From contig NZ_BOOF01000056.1 of NCBI RefSeq assembly GCF_016863095.1, positions 1-62,995 of the forward strand: a stretch of DNA of 62,995 nt, in the 5' to 3' direction. This stretch comes from Microbispora siamensis. Its GTDB lineage: Bacteria > Actinomycetota > Actinomycetes > Streptosporangiales > Streptosporangiaceae. Numbering within the stretch: the first letter of the stretch is position 1; every line of letters starts with the position of its first letter. Below, piece after piece: positions 17,128 through 26,142 of this stretch. A model generated the notes under the pieces. It was given only the letters and a program-made list of their open reading frames with translations. It did not search any database and was not told the origin of the DNA. A program made the position numbers and the translations under genes.

Positions 17128-17604
17128 ATGGAAGGTACGCCGGGGAACGGGGACGACCGGCTGCGGGAGGCCACCGATCGTGTGGCGGCGGCGCTGGCCA
17201 CGGTGGGCAACTGGATGTTCGCCCCGGCGACGCGGCGACGGATCATGGCGGCCTCCGGGCTGGAGCTGTCGCTGGGGGACTACACGCTGCTCGCGCAGAT
17301 CTCCCTGCACGCGCCGGTGCGGTTGTCCGTGCTGGCCGAGCAGATGGAGGTGGACAAGTCCACGCTCTCGCCCCCCGCGAAGCGCCTGGAGTCGCGCGGG
17401 TTCATCGAGCGGCAGCCTGACCCAGCCGACGCCCGGGCGAAGCTGGTGAGTGTCACGCGGGAGGGCAAGCTCGCCATCCGCCGGCTCTGGAAGGCCCGGA
17501 CGGCCGCCGTCGCCGCCCTGATGGAGGGCTGGGAACCGTCCGACATCGAGCATCTCGCCGACGGTCTCGCCGCCTTCGCCGAGGCGATCAAGAAAGGCGC
17601 ATGA
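17128..17604 (+). CDS. MarR-family regulator
   Basis: The 158-aa winged-helix protein has the typical helices LSLGDYTLLAQISLH and LSVLAEQMEVDKSTLSPPAKRLESRGFI and the wing DARAKLVSVT. Long terminal helices serve dimerisation. MarR proteins usually repress themselves and a neighbouring enzyme. The operator-like repeat at 17088-17107 sits at its promoter and the quinone-oxidoreductase gene follows within 60 bp. Control of that oxidoreductase, and perhaps the NmrA-like gene after it, is likely. Confidence 0.88.
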   Translation: MEGTPGNGDDRLREATDRVAAALATVGNWMFAPATRRRIMAASGLELSLGDYTLLAQISLHAPVRLSVLAEQMEVDKSTLSPPAKRLESRGFIERQPDPADARAKLVSVTREGKLAIRRLWKARTAAVAALMEGWEPSDIEHLADGLAAFAEAIKKGA

Positions 17605-17657
17605 CTTCACCGCCGGTCCACGGGACCGTGCATCGCCGATTGAACGGAGTGAGCACC

Positions 17658-18638
17658 ATGCGTGCTGTTGTGCTGCGTGAATTCGGGCCACCAGCCCGTT
17701 TGACCCTCGAAGAAGTGCCCGAACCTCGGCCGGGGGCGGGGCAGGTCACCGTACGGGTGGCCGCCGTCGGCGTCCAGTTTCTGGAGACCCAGGTGCGCTC
17801 GGGAGTGATGCGCGGCGCGCTGGGCGGCAAGGACCTGCCGGTCGTCCTCGGCAAGGAGATCGTTGGAGAGGTCGCGGAGGTCGGCGCCGGATGTGATCCC
17901 GCCCTCGTCGGCACTCAGGTCCTTGCCAGCACCTCGGGGACGGGCGGGTACGCCGAAATGGCCGCCGTACCCGCCGACTCGCTCATCCCGATTCCGGCGG
18001 GGCTCGGCCTGCACGACGCCGTCGCGCTCTACCGGTACGGGGCCACAGCCCAGGGCCTGATTCGTGCGGCCCGGGTGGCCCCTGGTGATCGTGTGCTGGT
18101 TCTGGCCGCCGCCGGCGCCGTCGGCACGGTTTTGGTGCAGTTGCTCACGCGAGCGGGCGCGACGGTCGTCGGCGCGGCGCGTGGTGAACACAAGCTCGAC
18201 CTCGTCACCAGGCTTGGTGTCGGCCATGTCGTCGACTACTCGCTGCCCGGCTGGACCGATCGGGTCCGTGAGGCGGTGGGCGGTTCGGTGGAGGTGGTGT
18301 TCGACCACATCGGCGGGACACTCGGACAGGAGGCGCTCGGGCTGCTCACCCCGGGCTCCGGCCGGCAGGTCGTTTTCGGCTTCTCCAGCGGCGCGCCGCT
18401 GGAGGCCGCGCCCATGCAGCTGATGGGCCGGGGCCTGACCGTCAGCGGATTCAGCGCGGGCCTCATCTGGAGTCGGCCCGCCTTCGCCCGCGAGTTGGTG
18501 ACCGAGGTGCTCGACCTGGCCGCCGCCGGTCGGCTCACGCCGGTGATCGGCCAGCGGTTCCCCCTGGAGAAAGCGGCCGACGCGCACGCCGCCGTCGAGG
18601 CGCGCGACACGCTCGGCAAGACCCTGCTCATTCCCTGA
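17658..18638 (+). CDS. Zinc-type/quinone oxidoreductase (MDR family)
   Basis: The 326-aa protein begins MRAVVLREFGPPARL and has the GroES-like half followed by a Rossmann half with VLVLAAAGAVGTVLVQLL near residue 155. No structural-zinc Cys cluster is seen, as in quinone oxidoreductases. It uses NADPH to reduce quinones or enones. The ATG at 17658 is preferred because it follows CGGAG. An in-frame ATG at 17601 overlaps the MarR stop and would add 19 residues. It is co-oriented with MarR and probably controlled by it. Confidence 0.88.
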   Translation: MRAVVLREFGPPARLTLEEVPEPRPGAGQVTVRVAAVGVQFLETQVRSGVMRGALGGKDLPVVLGKEIVGEVAEVGAGCDPALVGTQVLASTSGTGGYAEMAAVPADSLIPIPAGLGLHDAVALYRYGATAQGLIRAARVAPGDRVLVLAAAGAVGTVLVQLLTRAGATVVGAARGEHKLDLVTRLGVGHVVDYSLPGWTDRVREAVGGSVEVVFDHIGGTLGQEALGLLTPGSGRQVVFGFSSGAPLEAAPMQLMGRGLTVSGFSAGLIWSRPAFARELVTEVLDLAAAGRLTPVIGQRFPLEKAADAHAAVEARDTLGKTLLIP

Positions 18639-18725
18639 GTCCTGTGCGGACCCCCAAAGACGCCCAAGAGCCGTAACCGGCCTGGGTGAAGTACCGATTT
18701 GTTTCCGAACAAGGAGCCGGTAAAC

Positions 18726-19634
18726 GTGTCCAATTTCCCCAAGGTCTTCGTGGCCGGTGCCACGGGACTGCTCGGCAGCCAGATCATCAGCGCCCTTCTC
18801 GACCGGGGCGCGCCCGTCCGGGCCCTGGTGCGGCCAGGCGTCGGCACGGACAAGAAGACCGCGCTCACAGCGCTGCGGTCGCGCGGCCTGGAGGTGGTCG
18901 AAGGCGACATCACCGACCCTGCCGAGGCGCTGGCCGAGGCCGTCGGCGACGCCGCCACCGTCATCTCGGCCGTGCAGGGTGGCCCCGAGGTGATCGTGGA
19001 CGGCCAAGCCAACCTGGCGCGCGCCGCCGCGAAGGCCGGTGCCCGCCGGTTCGTCCCTTCCGACTTCGCCATCGACGTGACCAAGCTGGAGGACGGCGAC
19101 AACGTCATGATCGACTGGCGTCGCCGGGCCGCCGCCGAGTACGCCCACGCCGGTGTTGACGTCATCTCCGTGCTCAACGGCGCGTTCTACGAAGTGATGG
19201 TCGGTTTCATGGGCCTGGTCGACTGGGATCGGGGCACCCTGTCCCACTGGGGCGACCCCGATCAGCCGCTCGACCTGACCTCGGTGCGCGATACCGCCGC
19301 CTACACCGCCGCCGTCGCCCTGGACCCGAAGGCCACCGGCACGCTGCGTTTCGCCGGTGAAGTGCTGTCGATGCGGCAGTTCCACGAGGCCGTCCAGCGC
19401 GGCTCGGGCCGCACCCTGGAGCTGCGGCACCTCGGCACCGCCGACGAGCTGCGCGCGGAGATCGAACGCCGAGCCGCCCGAACCCAGAACCCGTTCGACT
19501 ATGTCGCTCTCCAATACCAGTGGTGCATGGTGACCGGAAAGGCCAAATTCGACGTCCTCGACAACGACAGGTACCCACAGATCACGCCGGCTTCGGTGAC
19601 CGACTTCGTCCGCGCGACCGCACGCACGGCCTGA
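18726..19634 (+). CDS. NmrA-like NAD(P)-binding protein
   Basis: The 302-aa protein starts at a GTG after AAGGAG. It has the Rossmann motif VFVAGATGLLGSQI at its start, then VRALVRPG and VEGDITDP. These are typical of NmrA-like and isoflavone-reductase-like proteins, which bind NAD(P) and reduce or sense redox. It lies 87 bp after the quinone oxidoreductase on the same strand and ends near a strong hairpin shared with a convergent hydrolase. The substrate is unknown. Confidence 0.87.
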   Translation: MSNFPKVFVAGATGLLGSQIISALLDRGAPVRALVRPGVGTDKKTALTALRSRGLEVVEGDITDPAEALAEAVGDAATVISAVQGGPEVIVDGQANLARAAAKAGARRFVPSDFAIDVTKLEDGDNVMIDWRRRAAAEYAHAGVDVISVLNGAFYEVMVGFMGLVDWDRGTLSHWGDPDQPLDLTSVRDTAAYTAAVALDPKATGTLRFAGEVLSMRQFHEAVQRGSGRTLELRHLGTADELRAEIERRAARTQNPFDYVALQYQWCMVTGKAKFDVLDNDRYPQITPASVTDFVRATARTA

Positions 19635-19685
19635 TTCGCAGCAGTTCCAGGCCGGGCAGGACCCGGTGCGACACATGACAGGAAG

Positions 19686-19715
19686 CTGGGCCGGAACCGC
19701 TCTGTTCCGGCCCAG
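19686..19715. terminator. Bidirectional terminator hairpin
   Basis: A perfect 12-bp stem (CTGGGCCGGAAC with GTTCCGGCCCAG) has a 6-nt loop and lies between convergent genes ending at 19634 and 19758. Confidence 0.75.
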
Positions 19716-19757
19716 CGGCTACCGGCCCTGATCTTCTCGGCCGCCGGGCGGGTGGGT

Positions 19758-20609
19758 TCAGGCGCCGAGAAAGCGGGTGATCGCTTGCCATGTGCCGTCC
19801 GGGTTCTCTTCCGGGAGGTAGTGGACGGCGTCGGGGACGAGCCCGACAGTGAGATCTTCGTTCCCCGCGGCTGAGAGTCCCTCTCGGTAGGCGTCGAGAG
19901 AGGTCGTGGTCATGCGCATGCCGTGTTCGCCACGCAGGTAGAGCAACGGCGTCGCGCAGGCGTCGAGTGAACGGTTGTGGTCGCTGTCCGCGGCGAACGC
20001 GCGGTACATGTCGAAGCCTGACGTGAGGGCGGCCGGGGTGGCGTAGGCCTTGGCGTAGACGCGTTGCTGTTCGGCGGGGATTGGATGGCCGGGATGGGTG
20101 AGCGGGTCGAAGAAGTGCCGGAAGTAGGCGTGCTCTCGACCGCTGACGAGGCTCTCGGGGAGATCAGGCGTGGCATGGAACGCGAAGTGCCACAAGCGTA
20201 GGTTCGCCAGGATCCGGTTCCATGGGTCGACGCCGGGGATGACCGCGTCCAGGATGACCGCGCGAGAAGCGTCGTCGTAGTGATGGACGTAGTCGTAAGC
20301 GATCATGCCGCCGATGTCATGCCCCACGAGCACCGCGTCTGTCACGCCGAGGTTGGCGAGTGCCTGGTGGAGAACGGCGGCGATCCGGTGCTTGGTCCCG
20401 TCCGTACGAACGCCGGCGGAGTCTCCGATACCGGGCAGGTCGAAGGCGATCACCCGATGCGTGTCCGCCGCGAGAGGAATGAGCCGGTCCCAGCATCGCC
20501 GGGACTGAGGCCAGCCGTGCAGCAGAACGAGCACCGGGGCGCCAAGGTCCCCAGCCTCGGTGTACGTCAACTCCCCGCAAGACACTGCCACCGTTCGGCT
20601 CGACGTCAT
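19758..20609 (-). CDS. Epoxide-hydrolase-like alpha/beta hydrolase
   Basis: The 283-aa protein starts at an ATG following AAGGAG (an in-frame upstream start exists at 20669). It has the oxyanion HGWPQS, DLPGIGDS and a nucleophile elbow GHDIGG with Asp98 in place of Ser, as in epoxide hydrolases and haloalkane dehalogenases. The His of the triad is probably in DAVHYLPE. It opens epoxides or cleaves similar substrates. It is divergent from a MarR gene, which probably regulates it. Confidence 0.87.
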   Translation of the reverse strand: MTSSRTVAVSCGELTYTEAGDLGAPVLVLLHGWPQSRRCWDRLIPLAADTHRVIAFDLPGIGDSAGVRTDGTKHRIAAVLHQALANLGVTDAVLVGHDIGGMIAYDYVHHYDDASRAVILDAVIPGVDPWNRILANLRLWHFAFHATPDLPESLVSGREHAYFRHFFDPLTHPGHPIPAEQQRVYAKAYATPAALTSGFDMYRAFAADSDHNRSLDACATPLLYLRGEHGMRMTTTSLDAYREGLSAAGNEDLTVGLVPDAVHYLPEENPDGTWQAITRFLGA

Positions 20610-20663
20610 CGCCAACTCCTTCTCCGAGTCCTCTCGCGCATGCACAGCAAGGATGCTAGGAGT

Positions 20664-20674
20664 AACCAACTATA
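20664..20674. promoter_or_regulatory. Possible MarR site in divergent promoter
   Basis: AACCAACTATA is shared exactly, in inverse orientation, with the 17.08 kb MarR promoter (TATAGTTGGTT). On the minus strand TATAGT would serve as a -10 for the hydrolase. Confidence 0.4.
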
Positions 20675-20705
20675 GGCTCATCCAATCATTTGCTACTGTG
20701 GCGTC

Positions 20706-21161
20706 GTGTCGATGCACCCTGAGTCCCTTCGCCGACAGCCCACGTTCCTCCTCGCGCGCGCGGCCACGATGGCCCGCCGGGCGTGCAGCGAGGCATTGGC
20801 AGAGGTCGGCCTTACGCAGGCCGAGCACGGGATTCTTGCCTGCCTCCGTGAATGCGGCCCCCTCATGCAGCGCGATGTCGCGGAACGGCTCGCGCTCGAC
20901 CCCGGCGACCTGGTCACGTACCTGGACAAGCTCGAAGCCCTCGAGGCGATAAGCCGGACGCCGGACAAGAAGGACAGGAGGCGCCGCGTCATCGAACCGA
21001 CGGCGCTCGGCAGCGAGCTGCTCACCCGCGCCGACGACGCCCTCGCCACCGCCACCGCGCGCCTCCTGGATCCACTCGACCCTGCGGAGATCACCCATCT
21101 CATGGCGACCTTGACGCGGCTGCTCGGCGCACACGACCCGGCCCACTGGTGTCAGGCATGA
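20706..21161 (+). CDS. MarR-family regulator
   Basis: The 151-aa protein has a MarR core: EVGLTQAEHGILACLREC, LMQRDVAERLALDPGDLVTYLDKLEAL and the wing DKKDRRRRVIEPT. It starts at a GTG 97 bp from the divergent epoxide-hydrolase start, an arrangement in which the regulator normally represses both. A motif in this gap also occurs upstream of the MarR gene at 17.1 kb. The ligand is unknown. Confidence 0.87.
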   Translation: MSMHPESLRRQPTFLLARAATMARRACSEALAEVGLTQAEHGILACLRECGPLMQRDVAERLALDPGDLVTYLDKLEALEAISRTPDKKDRRRRVIEPTALGSELLTRADDALATATARLLDPLDPAEITHLMATLTRLLGAHDPAHWCQA

Positions 21162-21326
21162 ACGAGGCTCGGTTGGCACATCCTCACGATGACGGCCATC
21201 GGAGTTCCGCTCCGGGACGACACGACACCCCCCGTACGGGAGCGCCGGAGCATCGCGGACCTGCGTACCGCAGGAGTGACCGGCATCTACTGAAGTAAGC
21301 CGATCGCAGTCTTTGCGACGTCGTCG

Positions 21327-21935
21327 TCAAAACGAGTACGAGTGATCGTCTCCCGGGCTCCACTGGATGGCGATCAGGTCGGAGCCGTACTCCCGGGCCA
21401 GCCGGCGACGCAGCCGCACGTCGACGTCGTCCACCTCTATCACGGCCCGGTTCCGCTCGGCGTCGATGTGGCCGCTCAAGATCCTCGGATCGTCGGGCGG
21501 TGACATCACGGCGTCCAACACGGCCTCGAGCTCCGCCCGGCTGTGCCGCACCTGCCGCACGACCGGGATGATCGTGAAGGGAGTCTGCACCTGGTCGGGC
21601 CACGCGACACCGGTGAGCGGTGCGGCGGCCAGCGCCCGCCCACGATCGGTGATGTACGGAGCGACCAGCCGGTATGGCCGCTTCAGCAGGTACGGCGGGG
21701 CGAGGTCCTTCGGGTGTGCCTCCACGCGTTGCATGGCCGCGTCCAGGGCATGGTTGAACGGCTCGATTCGCGAGTCGTAGGGCTCGTCGAGGAAATCGGT
21801 CAAGTCCATGGTGAACACCTCGACGGCCTCGGACGTCGCGCGTTCCACGACCAACCGGCCCGGCACGGGGGACGCGGGGCCCAAGGTGAGGGCGTAGAGG
21901 ACGAACATCGCGAGGATCACCCTGAGCATATGCAC
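21327..21935 (-). CDS. Hypothetical protein with N-terminal signal anchor
   Basis: The 202-aa product begins with a hydrophobic segment (MLRVILAMFVLYALTL) that could be a signal peptide or anchor. A soluble alpha/beta region follows, with no catalytic motif I recognise and a C-terminus IAIQWSPGDDHSYSF. It stands alone between a MarR gene and a divergent phosphoesterase operon. Coding potential is supported by the length and by actinomycete-like codon use. The function is unknown. Confidence 0.6.
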   Translation of the reverse strand: MHMLRVILAMFVLYALTLGPASPVPGRLVVERATSEAVEVFTMDLTDFLDEPYDSRIEPFNHALDAAMQRVEAHPKDLAPPYLLKRPYRLVAPYITDRGRALAAAPLTGVAWPDQVQTPFTIIPVVRQVRHSRAELEAVLDAVMSPPDDPRILSGHIDAERNRAVIEVDDVDVRLRRRLAREYGSDLIAIQWSPGDDHSYSF

Positions 21936-22230
21936 GGCGCCTCAGCCTAGAACGATCTTCGATCGTCTGTCGCGGAATCCACCTGGCCGGCCATGACGCG
22001 ATCACCGCGGCTGACTGGGAGCAGCGGCGCCGTCGGCTCCCCGGTCCACTCCTCGCGCTCGCCGAGACCGAGCGACCGCTTCCGAAATCTGCTCCGCGAG
22101 GCGTACCGGAAATCGGGTGACAGGGAGCTTCACTCAGCGTTCGGCCAACCTTCACATCGGGCGCGCGGTCCGCGTCACGGGGTGTTCCTAGCCTGAGCTG
22201 GTCGCAGCCACCCCCCTGTGGAGGACAGCC

Positions 22231-23091
22231 ATGCCGTCCCGCCCGATCACCGCTCTCGCCACCGCCTTGACGCTGTCCGCGGCCTCCCTGGGCCTGTGGG
22301 CCGCCGGAGGCGCCGGCGCCCAGGCGGCCACGTTGCCGACGCCGGACCACACGGTGGTCGTGGTCTTCGAGAACCACGCCTACTCCCAGATCATCGGCAG
22401 CTCCAGCGCCCCTTACATCAACTCCCTGAAGAGCGGCGGGGCCAACCTGACCGCCTTCTACGCCGAGACCCACCCCAGCCAGCCCAATTACTTCGCCATG
22501 TTCTCCGGGTCGACGCAGGGCATCACCGACGACTCCTGCTACACCCCCGGCTTCAGCTCCGCGCCCAACCTGGCGTCGGAGCTGATCGCCGTGGGCAAGA
22601 GCTGGGCCAGCTACAACGAGTCGCTGCCCAGCCAGGGCTCGACCACGTGCAGCAGCGGCAAGTACGCCCGCAAGCACAACCCCTGGTTCGGCTTCTCCAA
22701 CGTGCCGACGTCCACCGCGTACACCTTCGCCCAGTTCCCCACCGACTTCACCAAACTGCCGAAGGTGTCGTTCGTCGTCCCGAACCTGTGCAGCGACATG
22801 CACGACTGCTCGGTGTCGACCGGTGACACGTGGTTGAAGAACAACCTCGGCGCGTACGCGACCTGGGCCAAGACCCACAACAGCCTTCTCGTGGTCACCT
22901 TCGACGAGGACAACCGGCTGAGCGGCAACCGCATCGCCACCGTGCTGTACGGCCAGCCGGTGCTGGCGGGGTCGTCCTCCGGCACCACCTACAACCACTA
23001 CAACCTGCTGCGCACCCTCGAGGACATGTACGGCACCGGCCACGCGGGCAACGCGGCGTCGGCGTCGGCCATCTCCGGCGTCTGGAACTGA
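22231..23091 (+). CDS. Secreted phosphoesterase (acid phosphatase/phospholipase C-like)
   Basis: The 286-aa protein has a signal peptide ending near GAQAA. The phosphoesterase-family core has VVVVFENHAYSQIIG, TAFYAETHPSQPNYFAMFSG and a late VVTFDEDNR site. These residues form the metal and phosphate site of the PF04185-type enzymes. Cys pairs (CYTPG, TTC, LC, DC) fit an exported protein. It opens a tight co-directional run: the MFS gene starts 5 bp after its stop and the TolB-like gene follows. Confidence 0.87.
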   Translation: MPSRPITALATALTLSAASLGLWAAGGAGAQAATLPTPDHTVVVVFENHAYSQIIGSSSAPYINSLKSGGANLTAFYAETHPSQPNYFAMFSGSTQGITDDSCYTPGFSSAPNLASELIAVGKSWASYNESLPSQGSTTCSSGKYARKHNPWFGFSNVPTSTAYTFAQFPTDFTKLPKVSFVVPNLCSDMHDCSVSTGDTWLKNNLGAYATWAKTHNSLLVVTFDEDNRLSGNRIATVLYGQPVLAGSSSGTTYNHYNLLRTLEDMYGTGHAGNAASASAISGVWN

Positions 23092-23095
23092 GCGC

Positions 23096-24388
23096 GTGTA
23101 TCTCGCGGACAGTCGCGACGCGCCCGCCGCCGTCCCGCAGCGGGGCCGGCGGTGGGCCGCTGTTCCGGGAACCGTGCTGGCCCTGGGCGCGGTGAGCCTG
23201 ATCACGGACGTGTCGGCGGAGATGGTCACCGCCGTGCTGCCGCTCTACCTCGTCTCCGGGCTGGGGCTGTCCCCGCTCGGCTTCGGCCTGCTGGACGGCG
23301 TCTACAACGGGGTCGGCGCCCTGGTGAGGCTGGCCGGAGGTCACCTCGCCGACGGTGGGGGCGGGCGGCACAAGGCGGTCGCCGTGGCCGGTTACGGCCT
23401 GTCGGCGCTGTGCAAGCCGCTGCTGCTGGTCGCCCACACCCTGCCGCTGATCGGCGCGGTGCTGGCCCTCGACCGTACGGGCAAGGGCCTGCGCACCGCC
23501 CCCAGGGACGCCCTCATCTCCCTGGCCACCCCGCCCGAGCGCCGCGGGCAGGCGTTCGGCGTGCACCGGGCGATGGACACCGCCGGAGCACTCTGCGGGC
23601 CCGTCCTCGCGTTCCTGGTGCTGGGGGTGGCGGCGGAGGGCTACGACGCCGTCTTCACGGTTAGTGCCTGCGTCGCCGCGCTGGGCGTGCTGGTGCTGGT
23701 GCTCTTCGTCCCCGGCCGTTCCGGCGGCGTGGGCGCCGCCGGGAGTGCGACACCCTCCGGCCCGCTCCGGGCACCCGCGCTCCTGCGGATGCCCGGCCTG
23801 CCACGGCTGGCGGCGTGCGCGGTGCTGCTGGGGCTCACGACGGTGAGCGACTCCTTCGTCTATCTACTGCTGCAGCGCAGGTTCGAGGTGCCCGCGCAGT
23901 GGTTCCCCCTGCTCCCGCTCGGGACCGCGGCCGCCTTCCTGCTGCTGGCCGTACCCGCCGGCGCCGTCGCCGACCTGATCGGGCGGCGGCGGCTGTTCCT
24001 GCTCGGGCACCTTGCGCTGCTCGTCGCGTACGGGCTGGTGCTGGCCGTTCCCGGCGGGCCGCTGCCGGCGGTGGTGGCGGTGCTCGTGCTGCACGGGGCC
24101 TTCTACGCGGCGACCGACGGCGTGCTGGCGGCCGCGGTCGCCGGCGTCGTGCCGGACGCGATGAGGGCAAGAGGCCTGGCCCTGGTGGGCACCGGCCAGG
24201 CCCTCGCCCGGTTCGCCTGCTCGATCGGGTTCGGCGCCGCCTGGACGGTCTGGGGCGACGGCCCGGCGCTGGCCCTCGCAACGGCGGGGCTGGCGGTCTC
24301 CACTCCCATCGCAATCGCCGCGTTGCGTCCCTCCGCCTGCTCCCCCGCGGGTCCCTCCGCGTGCCCCTCCCGGCATCGGACGAGCTGA
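23096..24388 (+). CDS. MFS transporter
   Basis: The 430-aa protein has twelve hydrophobic segments. The MFS loop signature appears as LVRLAGGHLADGGGGRHKAVAVAG, and a later one as AVADLIGRRRLFLLG. A motif DRTGKGLRTAPRDALI near residue 125 is typical of the MFS subgroup with conserved RTAPRDA. It starts at a GTG only 5 bp after the phosphoesterase stop. The substrate is unknown; a phosphate-containing or released product is possible from context. Confidence 0.87.
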   Translation: MYLADSRDAPAAVPQRGRRWAAVPGTVLALGAVSLITDVSAEMVTAVLPLYLVSGLGLSPLGFGLLDGVYNGVGALVRLAGGHLADGGGGRHKAVAVAGYGLSALCKPLLLVAHTLPLIGAVLALDRTGKGLRTAPRDALISLATPPERRGQAFGVHRAMDTAGALCGPVLAFLVLGVAAEGYDAVFTVSACVAALGVLVLVLFVPGRSGGVGAAGSATPSGPLRAPALLRMPGLPRLAACAVLLGLTTVSDSFVYLLLQRRFEVPAQWFPLLPLGTAAAFLLLAVPAGAVADLIGRRRLFLLGHLALLVAYGLVLAVPGGPLPAVVAVLVLHGAFYAATDGVLAAAVAGVVPDAMRARGLALVGTGQALARFACSIGFGAAWTVWGDGPALALATAGLAVSTPIAIAALRPSACSPAGPSACPSRHRTS

Positions 24389-24411
24389 CCGTGCGACGAG
24401 AAAGGAGCCCG

Positions 24412-25434
24412 GTGACCGTCCCACCTCGCCTGGCGGTCCTGCTGGCCGCGGTGCTGCTCCTCGGGGGCCTGTCCGCCTGGGCGGTGGTGCACGCCGCAGC
24501 CCGCGCGGAGAGCCGGGGCCTGCCGCGGGCGGGGGAACCCGCCGCCGGTCCGGGTGCGGTCACACTCGCCACGGGACAGGGCCGCCGGATGCTCTTCCGG
24601 ACGATGGCGTGGGGTCCGCACCGCGACGAGGTCGTATCCGTACCCGCGGACGACCCGGGAGGCCCGCGCGTCTCGTCCGGCGTGCGGTGCCTGCGCTTCC
24701 ACGCCTCGTCCGGCACCGGCGCCTGCCTCCAGGCCGAGCACGGCCCGCTGGGCGACACCTATCGAGCCGTGGTGCTCGACGCGCGACTGCGGGAACGGCG
24801 GGCGTTCCCCCTCGCCGGCATCCCCACCCGCACGAGGGTCTCCCCGTCCGGCCGCATGGCGGCCTGGACCGTCTTCGTGAGCGGCGACTCGTACGCGGGG
24901 ACGAACTTCTCCACCCGCACCTCGATCCTGGACACGCGCACCTGGTCTCTGCAGGACAACCTGGAGACCTACCGGGTGCTCAAGGACGGCCGTCCCTATC
25001 ACGCGGCCGACGTCAACCTGTGGGGAGTGACCTTCGCCGACGACGGCCACTTCTGGGTCACCCTCGCGACCGGGGGCCGAACGTGGCTGGCGCGCGGCGA
25101 CGTCGCGGCCCGCACCCTGACCACGGTCCGGCAGAACGTGGAGTGCCCGTCGCTCTCCCCCGACGGCACCCGCATCGCGTTCAAGAAGCGGGTGCCCGGC
25201 CTGCCCGAGGACGCGCCGTGGCGGCTGTACGTCCTCGACCTTCGGACCATGCGGGAGACCCCGGTCGCCGAGCGGCGCAGCGTCGACGACCAGGCGGTGT
25301 GGCTCGACGCCCGCACGCTCGGCTACGCGCTGCCGGGCGACTTCGGCGCCGACATCTGGACGGCGCCGGCGGACGGCTCGGGCGCCCCGCGCCGCCTGCT
25401 GTCCGCGGCGCTCGCCCCCGTCGTCGTCGAGTGA
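24412..25434 (+). CDS. TolB-like beta-propeller protein with N-terminal anchor
   Basis: The 340-aa product starts at a GTG after AAAGGAG. It has one N-terminal hydrophobic segment (LAVLLAAVLLLGGLSAWAVV) and then repeated propeller-like blades ending in sentences such as CPSLSPDGTRIAFKKR and DDQAVWLDARTLGYAL. These match TolB/WD40-like folds. Such exported propellers bind ligands or partners. It is the third gene of the operon after the phosphoesterase and MFS genes, and is convergent with a response-regulator gene. Confidence 0.8.
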   Translation: MTVPPRLAVLLAAVLLLGGLSAWAVVHAAARAESRGLPRAGEPAAGPGAVTLATGQGRRMLFRTMAWGPHRDEVVSVPADDPGGPRVSSGVRCLRFHASSGTGACLQAEHGPLGDTYRAVVLDARLRERRAFPLAGIPTRTRVSPSGRMAAWTVFVSGDSYAGTNFSTRTSILDTRTWSLQDNLETYRVLKDGRPYHAADVNLWGVTFADDGHFWVTLATGGRTWLARGDVAARTLTTVRQNVECPSLSPDGTRIAFKKRVPGLPEDAPWRLYVLDLRTMRETPVAERRSVDDQAVWLDARTLGYALPGDFGADIWTAPADGSGAPRRLLSAALAPVVVE

Positions 25435-25479
25435 ACTCCGCCGCCCCGCTCAAAATCGATGTGCGGGAAACGGGCCCGG

Positions 25480-26142
25480 CTAGAGCGGACTGTCGTGGGC
25501 GATGAGGGCGAGTTGGACGCGATTGTCCAGGTTGGTCTTCGCGAGGATGCGAGAGATGTAGCTCTTGACCGTGCCGACGCTCATGTGGAGCTCGGCCGCG
25601 ATGTCCGCGTTGGACCTGCCCTGGCCGACCGCGGCGGCGACCTCGCGCTCGCGATCGCTGAGCCTGGACAGCAGCCTGCGCGCGTCGTCGCGGCGGCGGT
25701 CCTCCGCCTCCGGCGCCAGGTGGGCGATCAGGCGCCGGGTCACGCCGGGTGACAGGATCGGCTCGCCCGCCGCGACCCGGAGGACCGCGTCCACGATGCC
25801 CTCCGGCGGGGTGTCCTTGAGCAGGAACCCGCTGGCCCCGGCGCGCAGCGCGCCGAAGACGTGCTCGTCGGCGTCGAACGTGGTCAGCATGATGACGTGG
25901 GGAGGGTCGGGCCGCCGCCGCAGCAGCCGGGTGGCGTCGATCCCGTCCAGGCCCGGCATCCGGATGTCCATGAGCACCACATCGGGCGCATGCGCGTCGA
26001 CCGCGGCTCCGACGTCGGCGCCGTCGCCAACGGCGCCCACCACGACGAGCTCGTCGGCGCCCTTGAGCATCAGCGTCAGACCTGCCCTGACGAGCGGATC
26101 GTCGTCCACGACCAGCACGCGTATGGCGCTCACACCGGCCAT
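25480..26142 (-). CDS. NarL/LuxR-type response regulator
   Basis: The 220-aa protein has a receiver domain with the acidic pair VVDDDP, phospho-acceptor Asp59 (VVLMDIRMPG) and the Lys in LLKDTPP. A LuxR helix-turn-helix follows (LSDREREVAAAVGQGRSNADIAAELHMSVGTVKSYISRILAK). Its start overlaps the end of the upstream histidine-kinase gene by 13 bp, so they form a two-component pair. The target may be the divergent membrane-protein gene at 27387. Confidence 0.93.
   Translation of the reverse strand: MAGVSAIRVLVVDDDPLVRAGLTLMLKGADELVVVGAVGDGADVGAAVDAHAPDVVLMDIRMPGLDGIDATRLLRRRPDPPHVIMLTTFDADEHVFGALRAGASGFLLKDTPPEGIVDAVLRVAAGEPILSPGVTRRLIAHLAPEAEDRRRDDARRLLSRLSDREREVAAAVGQGRSNADIAAELHMSVGTVKSYISRILAKTNLDNRVQLALIAHDSPL

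Noticed and set aside
17607..19676. 689-aa open frame on the minus strand
   Set aside because: It is the shadow of the quinone-oxidoreductase and NmrA-like genes; composition is Gly/Arg/Asp-biased and no domain is visible.
21184..23229. 681-aa minus-strand frame
   Set aside because: It overlaps two supported genes in other frames and has no recognisable motif.
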